Of a DNA stretch of 64,000 nucleotides, positions 1 to 9,251 are shown piece after piece (the stretch's first letter is position 1; each line of letters starts with the position of its first letter). The notes under the pieces were generated by a model that made no database searches, was not told where the DNA came from, and saw nothing but the letters and a program-made list of their open reading frames with translations. Origin of the DNA: Rheum nobile (lineage: Eukaryota > Streptophyta > Magnoliopsida > Caryophyllales > Polygonaceae). A program made the position numbers and the translations under genes. The stretch lies in the NCBI GenBank assembly GCA_027886185.1, contig WOAB01000619.1, positions 7,316,001 to 7,380,000 on the forward strand. Reading direction: 5' to 3'.

Positions 1-90
1 ATACAGATCACAGTTTTGAAAAATCGTGTCTGCGGATATCCGATCCGATAAGCCGGATCGGATCGGATATCCGGTTATGAACAACCCTAG
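1..90. mobile_element. End fragment of a hAT-like MITE
   Basis: The stretch alternates GGATATCCG and GATCCGAT words and ends in TGAACAACCCTAG. Short hAT-type non-autonomous elements often have such simple internal repeats and a TAGGG-starting terminus. The other end lies outside the window, so the terminal inverted repeat and 8-bp duplication cannot be tested. The assignment rests on resemblance to the complete hAT MITE at 8650-8940 and is tentative. Confidence 0.35.
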
Positions 91-92
91 AG

Positions 93-600
93 GACATGGC
101 TGAGGCTGGGAGGGCGTGTGGTGTAGCACGTCGTCGACCTCTCCGGTCACGATATATATTTTAATGAAAGTCATTGTCCTACCAAGGTCGGCAAGGACGG
201 AGGCGTCTCCACGGTTCTGCAAGGTCCTCAAGATACGAGGGTCGCCGTGCGGGGGTACTACTTCGTAGAAATGGGTGGAGGCGCTTGCCATTTGTCCTGT
301 TCACAATTGTTAAAATTATAAAGTTGACTAATGAGCCACCAAATGTCTCTTACCTTTTCAGCCATCGACAATCAGTTTTCAGAAATGCCACCCTCGTAGA
401 AATGGGTGGAGGCGCTTGCCATTTGTCCCCTCGTAGGGACGATTCACCGCAGTATGGACTGTGGTGTACACCCTATGTTATCACTTATATGTTGATATAA
501 TACATAAGTTCTTTGATAATTAATTTGCTTAATAGTTCATGCTTAGATTTCAGTCTTTTGACATATGTTGTGTATAGGTAGAATGAATTTCATTGGTGAC
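93..600. other. Unassigned stretch with a 35-bp direct repeat
   Basis: A 35-bp block beginning TCGTAGAAATGGGTGGAGG occurs at 263-297 and again at 394-428 without a mismatch. The block is GC-richer than its surroundings. A short open frame (about 180-300, +) runs through the first copy, but I recognise no protein family in it. It could be a duplicated exon piece or part of a transposon-captured segment. Nothing else is supportable here. Confidence 0.4.
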
Positions 601-682
601 ATTTATTTCGTTAAAATCGACAATAAAATTTCTAATGGATGACAAAAGTTTAATGTTGATAGTATGAAAAATATAAACCTCT

Positions 683-900
683 TCTGACATTGTAATTGTT
701 CATTCCAACAATACAAATATACCATGTGACAAAAATATGAACACCACTGACATGAAATATCCGTCCAATGATAATTCGTGCAATTGTACCATGTGACAAA
801 AATATAAAATTCTCTGATATTGTAATTGTTCATTCCAACAATAAAACTATACCATGTGACAAAATTATTCATTCCGACATTGTAATTGTTCAATCCGAGA
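683..900. repeat. Imperfect tandem repeat, unit about 60-67 bp
   Basis: The word ATTGTAATTGTTCATTCCAA recurs near 688, 817 and (changed) 877. The word ACCATGTGACAAAA recurs near 721, 788 and 850. Together they make three to four diverged copies of a unit of about 60-67 bp. No gene is seen in it. Confidence 0.6.
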
Positions 901-1989
901 AAATACCTTATTAGTAGGTTGACTATTGAATTTCTTGTAACTGTATGGTATTGGTCTTACTATCATTATTCTTAAGATCTACATCATGAAGTGAACACTA
1001 AATGCACCACTGGGACATATATTTTACCAAGTACAAAGATTATGCTAACCACAACCCTACCACACACTCTTATGCAATCTCAACTAAAGTGTGTTTGGTA
1101 GGACATGCTACTAATGTATGGTAAGGCATACAATAAGATGAGGTGATAATGTGTTGATATGGAAGCCTTATAAGGTAGCTTGTGTCATGCCAAACACACC
1201 CCAAGTCTCATACATATTTATTCCAAATCACAGCATGCCAGCATAGATAACCATGCTTCCTGAGTGCCTAATTCATTTGTCGCAAGGGAGCAACCTCTTG
1301 ACTAAAAGAATCAACATGACAACTAGTTCATTTTCCTATACAAGTATAATTAACCTGTAAATCTATTACAACTTGTCAAAGATCTATCATGTATATTACC
1401 GGCAAATCGTCCCACAACCAAAATGAAGTCATGAATAAGGACATTCTGTAAATTATCCTGTCAACCAGAAAAATATTATTTGAAACCTTACATCTTCTGT
1501 CACCAAATGATAATTTTTCTGTCAACATAAGTAAAACAAGTTATTATCACTGATTTTTTTTCTAATTCACTGAAGTTTTATGTTTCAAGTTTGAAATTAT
1601 TTTTAGCCGATGAGTATTGGTGACATGATACTTCTCAATATATGACATGATAATTCTATATGTTTAATTACTTCATTAATGAGTGATTACAATATTGAAA
1701 CAAAACAAGATAATCCTCTTTGCAACTAATGTGCCTATACAACATTGAAAGACACTAGAGTGCTAAGGAAATAAGGCAACATTAAACTTGACTTTTCCTT
1801 ATTTTAAGTCAACCTTACACAAAGAGCGACATTATTTTTGGGTACTCTGACATTCGCATTCGACCATGTTACATGATTTTGTGCAATTTTCCTCTAAAGC
1901 ATTCACTAAACATCTACAATCAACTAAATCAACTGACAATTTCTCATTCTTAGAAGATAAAAATTGTGTCTCATCAACCTTTATTCTCT
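901..1989. other. AT-rich non-coding stretch
   Basis: I find no coding frame of recognisable family. It holds a small fold-back element (listed separately). From about 1736 there is a segment related to 4117-4172: both contain CTATACAACATT, AAAGACACTAGAGTG and CATTAAAC. This marks the start of a local duplication that includes the rhomboid exon. Confidence 0.4.
1089..1199. mobile_element. Small fold-back (MITE-like) element
   Basis: The stretch begins GTGTGTTTGG and ends CCAAACACAC, a 10-bp perfect inverted repeat, with partly complementary sequence continuing inward (GGACATGC against GTCATGCC). The length, about 110 bp, suits a MITE. I do not see a convincing target duplication, so the family is left open. 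Confidence 0.35.
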
Positions 1990-2105
1990 CATCTGTTGAT
2001 GAGTAGGGGAAATGTCCCAACATGTAGACAAAGGCAGGAAAATATATGCCATAACTGGTGAGAAGCTTCCAAAATTTTCAGCCTTAAAGCTCCCATGGTG
2101 TCTAG
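1990..2105 (-). pseudogene. Duplicated rhomboid-protease exon (broken)
   Basis: On the minus strand this reads MGALRLKILEASHQLWHI followed by FSCLCLHVGTF and then a stop. It is a second, more diverged copy of the rhomboid exon at 4655-4849, with the same splice-acceptor context (CTAGACACCATGGGAGC). Similarity runs on through the flanking intron to about 2215 (against about 4955), so a genomic segment was duplicated, not a cDNA. The copy breaks before the part encoding the conserved GxxxExxxG-like helix region, so no working protease can come from it. Confidence 0.65.
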
Positions 2106-2215
2106 CCTGAAATCAAAGAAATATGTTGAGCAAAAGTATTTGTGCAGTCACTGTTTACTTCAAGCAATTAAGATTATCAATGTAAGCAGTGAACCAAAAT
2201 TATACTGATCAAACC

Positions 2216-3341
2216 ATCCCAAAATTATACTCAACCATCCTAAATTTAAACTTGCATGTTAATAGTTCAATGTGTGATGCAAATAAATTTAGAAGGGATT
2301 TATAGAAAAGTAATAACTCAAAGATTTATAACCTATTTCAAAAAAAATTGAGAAAACAATAGAGATGCACAATAAATACCTCATGCATGTAGGCTCGAAG
2401 GAGAAGCAGAAGTGGATCCCTAATGTACCGTCAAACATACACATATATAACTGTCAGAGTGCATTTTGATATCATACCCTGCAATTAGAACAACGTGACG
2501 AGAATTCAGATAACAAGGGCTTACTGATTTGAAGTGTCTGAATTCTTTATGCCAGCAGCTGAAAGAACAAAACTCTGAGCAAGAGATCTCTGTAACAATA
2601 GGCAACCCTCTATTGCTATCTTTATGAAAGCATTACACAGTTGAAGCATGTAAAAAATTACCTGATGTGCAACATTTAGTAGAAATAAGTTCCGCTCAGT
2701 TGCAAAAGTATAAGCAAATTTAATCCACGAATCCTGCAATCAAATGTAGCCTGATGAGCAGTGTAGAGAGAATCAACTTTGTCAATAGCCTGCTGAACCA
2801 CTTGATTATTTAAGCATCTCAATGGATATTGCTACATTACTCACCAGAAAAATAAGGTGAATGCAAATTTCTTTCCGCCTTACAAGTACATGGAGGAGGC
2901 AGCAAAGTGCTAGTGAAAGTCACCACAAATGATGCTGGGAAGTTTACAGTGGTGGATATTACTAGTACAAAGCTGCTTATAGATAAAAGATTCCGTTTAG
3001 ATGTGGAAGTGAAGAGGTAATAGCTGTATGAGAAGCATATTAAATAAAACTGGATCAATATATATGCTGATTCAAGCAGGAAATGCTTATGCTTATGCCT
3101 TGTTGCACCAATTGAATGAATTCAAGATGCATGAAACGTACCAAAATAAGCAAGAATTCCTTGTATACGATGCTTTTGAACAGTGGTAAGACGTGACATG
3201 AATGATCATTATGATTTTCTTCAACACAAAACCAGTAAATTTATGCAAACCCGTCAGAGATAACGGTAATTTCAGGAGTTCTTAGCAAGTAACTTGAACT
3301 GAGTGATGGTACCGAATGTGATCAAGACAGCCACAACGCGC
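2216..3341. other. Intergenic or intronic stretch, nothing recognised
   Basis: This lies between the duplicated rhomboid exon and the dioxygenase fragment. Short open frames exist on both strands (for example 2521-2739 minus and about 2860-3020 plus), but I recognise no domain, and none has a convincing splice context. No repeat of note was seen. Confidence 0.4.
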
Positions 3342-3962
3342 TTAAAATCTGACAGCATCCAGCGTCATCTGGCCTTTTTGGTAGTGTTGAAAGAAGAGGT
3401 CCATGTACTTGTTCACCTTCTTGTATGATTGGGGACAATCACAGCTGACAGGTTCCTTAAATGGCTCGATTTCTGTTTCATTTGAGGGGAAGCAAAACAT
3501 AACCAGAGAAAGCCTTTCCCTTTCAGAATTCGCCACCACCCTGTGCACTGCACTTTTGAATATGCCGTTGCTCATGATCTGCAAACACCAGCAAGAACCA
3601 ATGACAAATATTAGCCTAATCAGCAGGATGTAAATATGTATTCATGCTTTGATTTGGATGTAGTCCAAACTATATCCAGGTGACCTAGGATAATCATGCA
3701 ATTGAGACTAAATTTACAAGCACGGAAATTGTTGGGGATTTTTACAGTTGGTAGTTGCTACCTCTATCAAATCACCAGCATTGACAAAGATAGCATCACA
3801 AATGACAAGAGCTTTGAACCACTGATCATTTTTCAAGACATGAAGGCCATCAACTCGATCATCCTGCAAGAGAAAAGTGATGGTTGATCTATCGGAGTGT
3901 GCTTTGGTACCAAGGACGCGTTCAGGAGTCGAGCAATGTGGATAGAAGTTGAATCTGGCAGA
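3342..3962 (-). pseudogene. 2-oxoglutarate/Fe(II) dioxygenase, 3' two exons only
   Basis: Two exons join in frame. The first is 3762 to about 3962 (ARFNFYPHC, then the iron-binding HSD at 3899-3891, then LLQDDRVDGLHVLKNDQWF, ending in a GT donor at 3761). The second is 3342-3578, entered through an AG at 3579-3580 (IMSNGIFKSAVHRVVANSE, with the distal iron-ligand His, then RERLS carrying the 2-oxoglutarate-binding Arg and Ser, then a stop). Members of this plant family oxidise small metabolites or hormones. This piece resembles the SRG1/codeine-demethylase-like branch. Everything upstream of the FYP motif, including the N-terminal DIOX_N domain, is missing: the sequence above 3962 turns into short repeats. 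I therefore call it a truncated copy even though the surviving exons have no stops. The substrate is unknown. Confidence 0.75.
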
Positions 3963-3999
3963 TATTATGCAGAGTATAATGCAGATTTCCTTTTAGAAC

Positions 4000-4175
4000 C
4001 TATACAACATAATATCCTGTCAATCGGAGGCGAAATCAGAGTGAGAGATTAATCAATAAGACATCATTAATCAATAATCTGGCGGATATTTCTTGGGTTA
4101 ACAGGATATCCTGTCACCTATACAACATTAAAAGACACTAGAGTGAGAGATTAATCAATAAGGCATCATTAAACT
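4000..4175. repeat. Local direct repeat upstream of the dioxygenase remnant
   Basis: The string GAGTGAGAGATTAATCAATA occurs near 4041 and near 4141, each time followed by AGRCATCATTAA, and TATACAACAT also appears twice. The duplicated block is about 50-100 bp and marks where the 5' part of the dioxygenase gene has been lost. Confidence 0.5.
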
Positions 4176-4654
4176 ATGCAAACATCAATTGTACAGGAGA
4201 CCAGTCAAGATGACCCAGCAAAACTTCCTGTTTGATCTCACAAGTTTTGAAGGAAAATCTGCACATGGTTTCATTTTGCTATGATAAATCCATTGACCAC
4301 AACCCCTGTTGCAAATAATAATAATAATAGGAAGACAGAAATAGAGAGAAAAACAATATATACAACTAAGAACTGGAAACTCTCATTAGGCAAAAAACAA
4401 TAAAGGAGATGCCCCTTAGTTTCTATTTTAAGCAGTAAAGGAGATGCCCCTTAGTTTCTGTCTTAATGCCACATGATTCTTGTCATAAGTGCTAATCTCT
4501 TGCAGCAAGAACTAAGAACTCATTCATATCACTTGACACTTAAGTAGGTTATGATTCATACTCTGACTTCACAGGTTCAGATTGTGCTTATATATCATTC
4601 ATCATTAGTTTCTATTTTAAGCAGTAAATGAACTATAAAGTCAGAAATGAGGAT

Positions 4655-5500
4655 GAACCAGCCACATTCAGAGAATACATATTACAAGGTCCAAACTTCT
4701 GTTCCAGATGGATGCCAATGAAAGCAACACTGAACAGGTTGATGAGTAGGTGAAATGTCCCAGTATGTAGACAAAAGCAGGAAAATATACGCCATTTCTG
4801 GTGAGAAGCTTCCCAAAATTTCAGCCTTAAAGCTCCCATGGTGTCTAGTATGAAATCAGAGAAATATGGTGAGCAGAAGTATATGTGTAATCACTGTTTA
4901 CTTCAAGCAATTAAGATTATCAATGTAAGCAGTGAACCAAAATTATATTGATCAAACTAGATTGACCAAGGGCCTCTATGTCAATGACTTGCAAGACTTT
5001 AGAATGGACAAGCGAAATCATACCAAAAGTTAATAACAGAAAAGAGGAAAATCAGAAGATCGAAGGGATTCTCGTAATCATACCAAAAGTTAATAACAGA
5101 AAAGAGGAAAATCAGAAGATCGAAATCATACCAAAAGCGAAATCTCCCATGCACTTGCGAAGGAAGGGGTTCTCGTAAAGGTGCTGGAAGGAAAGGCGGC
5201 CGAGGAGTCGGAATCCGCAGTCACCATGGGAGAACCTCCAGCAGTCGTTGATGAACATAGTGGCGACGAGGTGGAGGATGACGAACAGAGATACAACCCC
5301 CCTGTTTTTCGCCAGAGACCCCAGGAACCTCAGCTTGTCCTCCACAGCGGTCGGCGCATGATCGATCTCCGCTTCCTGCCTGGTGGCCGTCGACGGTGGC
5401 AAGCGAAGAGGAGGAAGAGGAGAAGGAGATTGTGACGGTGACGGTGGTTTGGGTGAAGAATGGACCCCGGATTTGGCCGTTGACAGTGGTTGCGCCCGTC
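4655..5500 (-). pseudogene. Rhomboid-like protease gene, 5' two exons
   Basis: Exon 1 (roughly 5500-5120, minus) encodes a proline/serine/arginine-rich N-terminus. A hydrophobic helix follows (GVVSLFVILHLVATMF, then INDC) and then FRLLGRLSFQHLYENPFL, the typical plant rhomboid-like (RBL) pattern before the first exon junction. Exon 2 (about 4849-4670) reads MGALRLKFWEASHQKWRIFS, CFCLHTGTFHLLINLFS and VAFIGIHLEQKFGP, matching the rhomboid helix that carries HLLxN. Rhomboids are intramembrane serine proteases. The catalytic Ser (GxSG) and His helices should lie further downstream, but the minus-strand sequence below 4650 is unrelated, so the gene is truncated. Exon 2 is also present at 1990-2105. 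A start codon could not be fixed. Confidence 0.7.
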
Positions 5501-6184
5501 GTCGCCGTCGGCCTCTGGGACTCCTTCTCCGATGATTGTTGATGGCGGCGAAGAACGACTCCTCGGCCTTCTCTAGGACTCCTTCTCCGATGATTGTTGG
5601 AAACGAGGGCGTCGCCGATGGAAGGAAGCCAATGCCGAGCTCCCTTTAGAGGATTTGGGGATTGGGATTTTATCAAGGAGAAGAATTTGAGGGATTTAGG
5701 ATTTGGGAATGGAATTTTGGATTTGGGAAGCTTCAAGAAAGAAAGTAGATCAGGAGGGAGATAGACGTGAATTTGGGGGAAATGAATTTTGGGATTGGAA
5801 TTTTGGATTTTGATTTTGATTTTTTTTTTTATTGTTATGTTATATTTTCTTTTTCAAAAGAAAAAAAAATCTAATTTCAATTTATTTCTCTATTTTGGGG
5901 GTATTTAAAAAAAAAATTAATCAATTAAATAGTCTTATAAAAACTAAAAGAGATAGGATAAAATTACCAATACATTAATAAAAAATGGTATTGATTGCTA
6001 TTTTTCTTAAAAAAAGCTGTTATAAAAAGAAAATACAAGATAGTAATATGTGATTAGAAAAAAGGGCACACAATAGTTAGCCGGCCCTATCATCTATATA
6101 AGAACGGTTGTTTCTAAAAACCGCTATAAATATGTACTTAGAAAAAATAACACATATCAGCCCGCCCTATGTTCATCTGCTGTA

Positions 6185-6372
6185 CACTTAGAAAAAAAAC
6201 CCGACTACCAACAACAACCAGCAGCCCTAGCTAGCCTCACGCCTCTCGGACTCGCTCGCCCCTCTCCAGCTCCGGCTCGTCGCGGCTTCTCCGACTTGTC
6301 TCGGATTCTCCGGGTCTCTCCGGCCCGTCTCGCTTCTCCTCGGCTGGCCTCAATCCGGCGATTCTCGTTTCC
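6185..6372 (+). other. GC-rich leader-like exon
   Basis: A pyrimidine- and GC-rich block (CTCTCGGACTCGCTCGCC and similar) ends at TTTCCG followed by GTAAGC, a good splice donor, and then a long AT-rich stretch. It looks like a non-coding first exon plus intron. Its position just inside the left sub-terminal repeats suggests it belonged to the transposon gene. No start codon with a sustained frame follows directly. Confidence 0.4.
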
Positions 6373-7790
6373 GGTAAGCACTTCGCGCCATCGATCAATT
6401 GCTTTAGATTTGTGTAAGTGTTACTTTAGAATCCTTGTGTAATTGTTGCTTTAGATCTACAGCAACATCGTATTTTCTTTAGATTTGTGCAATTTGATTT
6501 TTAGGGTTTTGTTTACTGTTGGATGAATTTTAGAGTTTGTTTACTATTGGCACATGTTATTCTACCTAGTTGAGTGAAGAAATCATTAGAGTTTGTATAT
6601 ATATATTGTCTAGGCTAATGGCATTCATGTATCCATTCGAGTATTCTATTGAGCATGACAAGTTGATTCCATTTTAAAAAGCGATAAGAAAGGCATCTTC
6701 AGCTTTCAAACAACTAATTAATGGCTAGTCTGCAAACTCTTTGTATATTCTCAGCTTAATGTGGTGAAACTGCATAATAGGCAAAAAATATATGACAAGG
6801 GGAGTACATGTGAGGGAACCAGTGAAGACTAGGAATGGGGTTGTTAGGGTCACATTTGGGTGAGCTAATGTGGAGCAGATGTGTAAAACAACAAGGCTTA
6901 GTCAGGTGTCCGGAGAATTTTGCTATCAAAGGCATTGCAGAATGTGGCCAGAGAGGGAGTTCCTCTGCTTCAGGTAGTATACCAAATTCTGGCTAAGGAT
7001 GATTTATACTGTCTACTTTGCTAATTCTCTGCAGTTCTATAACTTTTCAAGTTACTACAGCTCTTTTAGTATGAGAATAGAAATCAATCTCAACTAGCAA
7101 GCTTAAAATAAGCATCAACAATAAATGTAAGACAATTGGCATAAGATAATGGGTGATGGTAGTATTCCAATGTCTATCTTTTAAAATTATCCTAAAGCAC
7201 CATTAGCATCCCAATATTTTCATCATATTTTATCTCCCTATTCCATTACAATCATTCTCGTTTTAAAACCCAAAGCTGTCTTCTATAACATATTCAATTG
7301 CTGAATATCTTGGTGAAGTATACACTTAGATTTGGTAGCTTCTAAAATACTCATCACTCCAAGACTTGGTTTTGTTAAATATATATCCATGCTTGAGAAG
7401 GCCAGAATCTGTAATAATTCTTATATGTTTCATATATTTAATTGACCTTTTAAACATGGGAATATGATCATGGATATTCGGTGGAGATATCTGCTGAATA
7501 AAATAGTGGAGTTCCAAACCCAAAAATATGCTAACTGAGATTTTAAATGGTGGGCAAGTTCTTATCTTAGGCGGTGTTTGGTAATATGCTAACTGTTTTT
7601 TTAGTTACAAGGGGGGAAAATGTTTGGTGATTCCAATCGACTTAATATATCCTCTCACAATAATATATGTAGTGTTAGATTCCAATTAGCTTGTTCGTGA
7701 TGTATTATGCTCATTACTTTTAGGTGTTTTATTGTTATAATGAATTTTTTTATGCTAATATATTTGTTTGTTTTTTGTTTGAGTAAAAGA
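6373..7790. other. CACTA interior, no readable gene
   Basis: AT-rich DNA between the leader-like exon and the transposase remnants. A phrase GGCGGTGTTTGGTAAT at about 7571 resembles a MITE end, but no partner was found. I see no sustained coding frame. Confidence 0.35.
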
Positions 7791-7792
7791 AT

Positions 7793-8215
7793 ATGGATCG
7801 AAATTGGATGTTTGCGAATTGATTGTCCATAGAGTATGACAATGGGGTAATATGCTAACTGCTATGGTTTTAACATCCATGAATTGGAATTAATAAATAT
7901 ATGGCACATTATAAATGTCCTCTTCAACCAAACTTTGTGCTTTGTGGTTTTTATATATGTCGGATGATGAGGGATATTATTGAACAAGATGCCAAATCTA
8001 TTCCGGAATCGGTATGTTTTCTTTTATCCTTTGAGCAACTTGTACAAATTAGTCTAACTCCATAAGTGAACTTAATATATTTTGTGTATTTATGTAGTAC
8101 TTCTCTGGTTCAACGGACTCGTACACTCAAGGACATATCGATGAGGTAATGGATGAATGGCTTCAACATCTTCAACCTCACTTGCAAATGGTAGTTTGTT
8201 AGGCTAACTAGTTAA
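7793..8215 (+). pseudogene. Transposase-associated start fused to Ulp1-like protease tail
   Basis: At 7793 the frame reads MDRNWMFAN, a stop, then LSIEYDNGV. This is the hallmark start of the plant 'transposase-associated' domain of CACTA proteins. From about 7905 it reads HYKCPLQPNFVLCGFYICRM then MRDIIEQ, matching the C-terminal part of C48 (Ulp1/SENP) cysteine proteases around the catalytic Cys. An intron follows (GTATGT near 8011, acceptor TAG near 8098), then YFSGSTDSYTQGHIDEVMDE and WLQHL. The two normally distant regions lie about 50 bp apart, so most of the coding region has been deleted. An in-frame stop lies in the first part. The product would not be functional. Confidence 0.6.
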
Positions 8216-8559
8216 TGATATAGTTTCTAATCATGAATAGGTAGACAAATATTGTGGACTGGTTGCTCTATTTTGTGAACAGATTGCTCTTTTTTATGCG
8301 AAAAGTTAGGCTAAGTGCTAATATAGAAAATGGGGCTATAGCTTATTTTGCAATGTTTTGATAGAAATTGGATCTATGATTATTTTGGAGGAGTTAGATA
8401 CATGAAAGTGGGTTTAATTGTGATTTGTTTTGTGCATGAATTGGCAATTTTTGGTTATAGAAATGGGGTTAATTTATGTACTGCATACTGAATATGGCTC
8501 ATTTGATGAAATACTGGCTGTAGAAATATAGTTGGAAAAACAGGAGCTGCTCAAACAGG

Positions 8560-9235
8560 GAAATATACCAAAACCGCAATAAAAAAGTATCGAAATTTAA
8601 ATTGTACAAAAACACATTCATAACGCTTTTTTAGAAAAAGCGCTATGAGTAGGGCTGAGCACGGGCCTAAACCCGGCCCGAACCGAATCGACCCGAACCC
8701 GAAAAGCCCGAAACCCCCAAAAAATGGGACCGAAGACTGAACCGAATGTTCGGGTTCGGTTCAGGTTCGGGCTAAGACATCATTCGCACATAAAAACAGA
8801 CTAAAAACCGAACCCGACCCGAATCCGAAATCCTAATAAGTTCGGACCGAAACCCGAACCGAAGTCATGTGGGTTCGGGTTCGGTTTGGGTTTTTTGGGT
8901 CGGGTTCGGGTTCGGTTTTCTCAGCCCGTGCTCAGCCCTAGCTATGAGTGTTAAACTCAGTCATCTATTACTCATTGCACTTTTTATGAAAAAGCGTTAT
9001 GAGTAGTTATCACAAGTATAACACTTTTTTTAGAAAAAACGCTATGAGTAGTTAACACACACATAACGTTTTTTTTTTAAAAAAACACTATGTCAACGTT
9101 GTATTTAAATTAAAAAAAAGTAGCACTTTCACAAAAAAGTGCTAAATATATGTGTCGCACTTCTATAGACAACGTTCGTAAAATCGCTATTTTCTTTATA
9201 AAAAAACGCTATGCTAAAGCATTTCTGTATTAGTG
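8560..9235. repeat. CACTA sub-terminal repeat block (right end)
   Basis: Repeated inverted words (CGCTTTTTTAGAAAAAGCGC, CACTTTTTATGAAAAAGCG, AACACTTTTTTTAGAAAAAA) are followed by CTATGAGTA. In CACTA elements these are the presumed transposase-binding sites. The block is interrupted by the hAT MITE at 8650-8940. Confidence 0.65.
8650..8940. mobile_element. hAT MITE, complete, with 8-bp target duplication
   Basis: The terminal inverted repeat TAGGGCTGAGCACGGGC (17 bp) is perfect at both ends, and GCTATGAG flanks the element at 8642-8649 and 8941-8948. An 8-bp duplication is diagnostic of the hAT superfamily. The 291-bp interior consists mostly of CCCGAACC/GGTTCGGG words in opposite orientations, so the whole element can fold back. 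It has no coding capacity and would depend on a transposase elsewhere. Confidence 0.9.
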
Positions 9236-9251
9236 GTTAGTGGGGGTTATT

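Larger units (their letters stand above)
5965..9235. mobile_element. Decayed CACTA (En/Spm) transposon
   Basis: The right end is TGTATTAGTG at 9226-9235, the reverse complement of a CACTA terminus. The last 650 bp are full of sub-terminal repeats built on inverted words such as AACGCTTTTTTAGAAAAAGCG. Similar words lie at 5990-6170, next to a possible degenerate left terminus, TACCAATACATTAA at 5965 (about 10 of 14 bases match the right terminus). The interior holds transposase-associated and Ulp1-protease remnants, as expected for plant CACTA elements. I could not find a matching 3-bp target duplication, so the left boundary is uncertain. Confidence 0.6.

Noticed and set aside
2860..3020. Plus-strand frame reading HGGGSKVLVKVTTNDAGKF
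   Set aside because: It briefly resembles extracellular beta-sandwich or Ole e 1-like sequence, but lacks cysteines, splice context and length.
5221..5736. 171-residue minus-strand open frame
   Set aside because: It overlaps the rhomboid exon in another phase and is low-complexity Ser/Arg/Pro sequence. The rhomboid frame explains the coding signal better.
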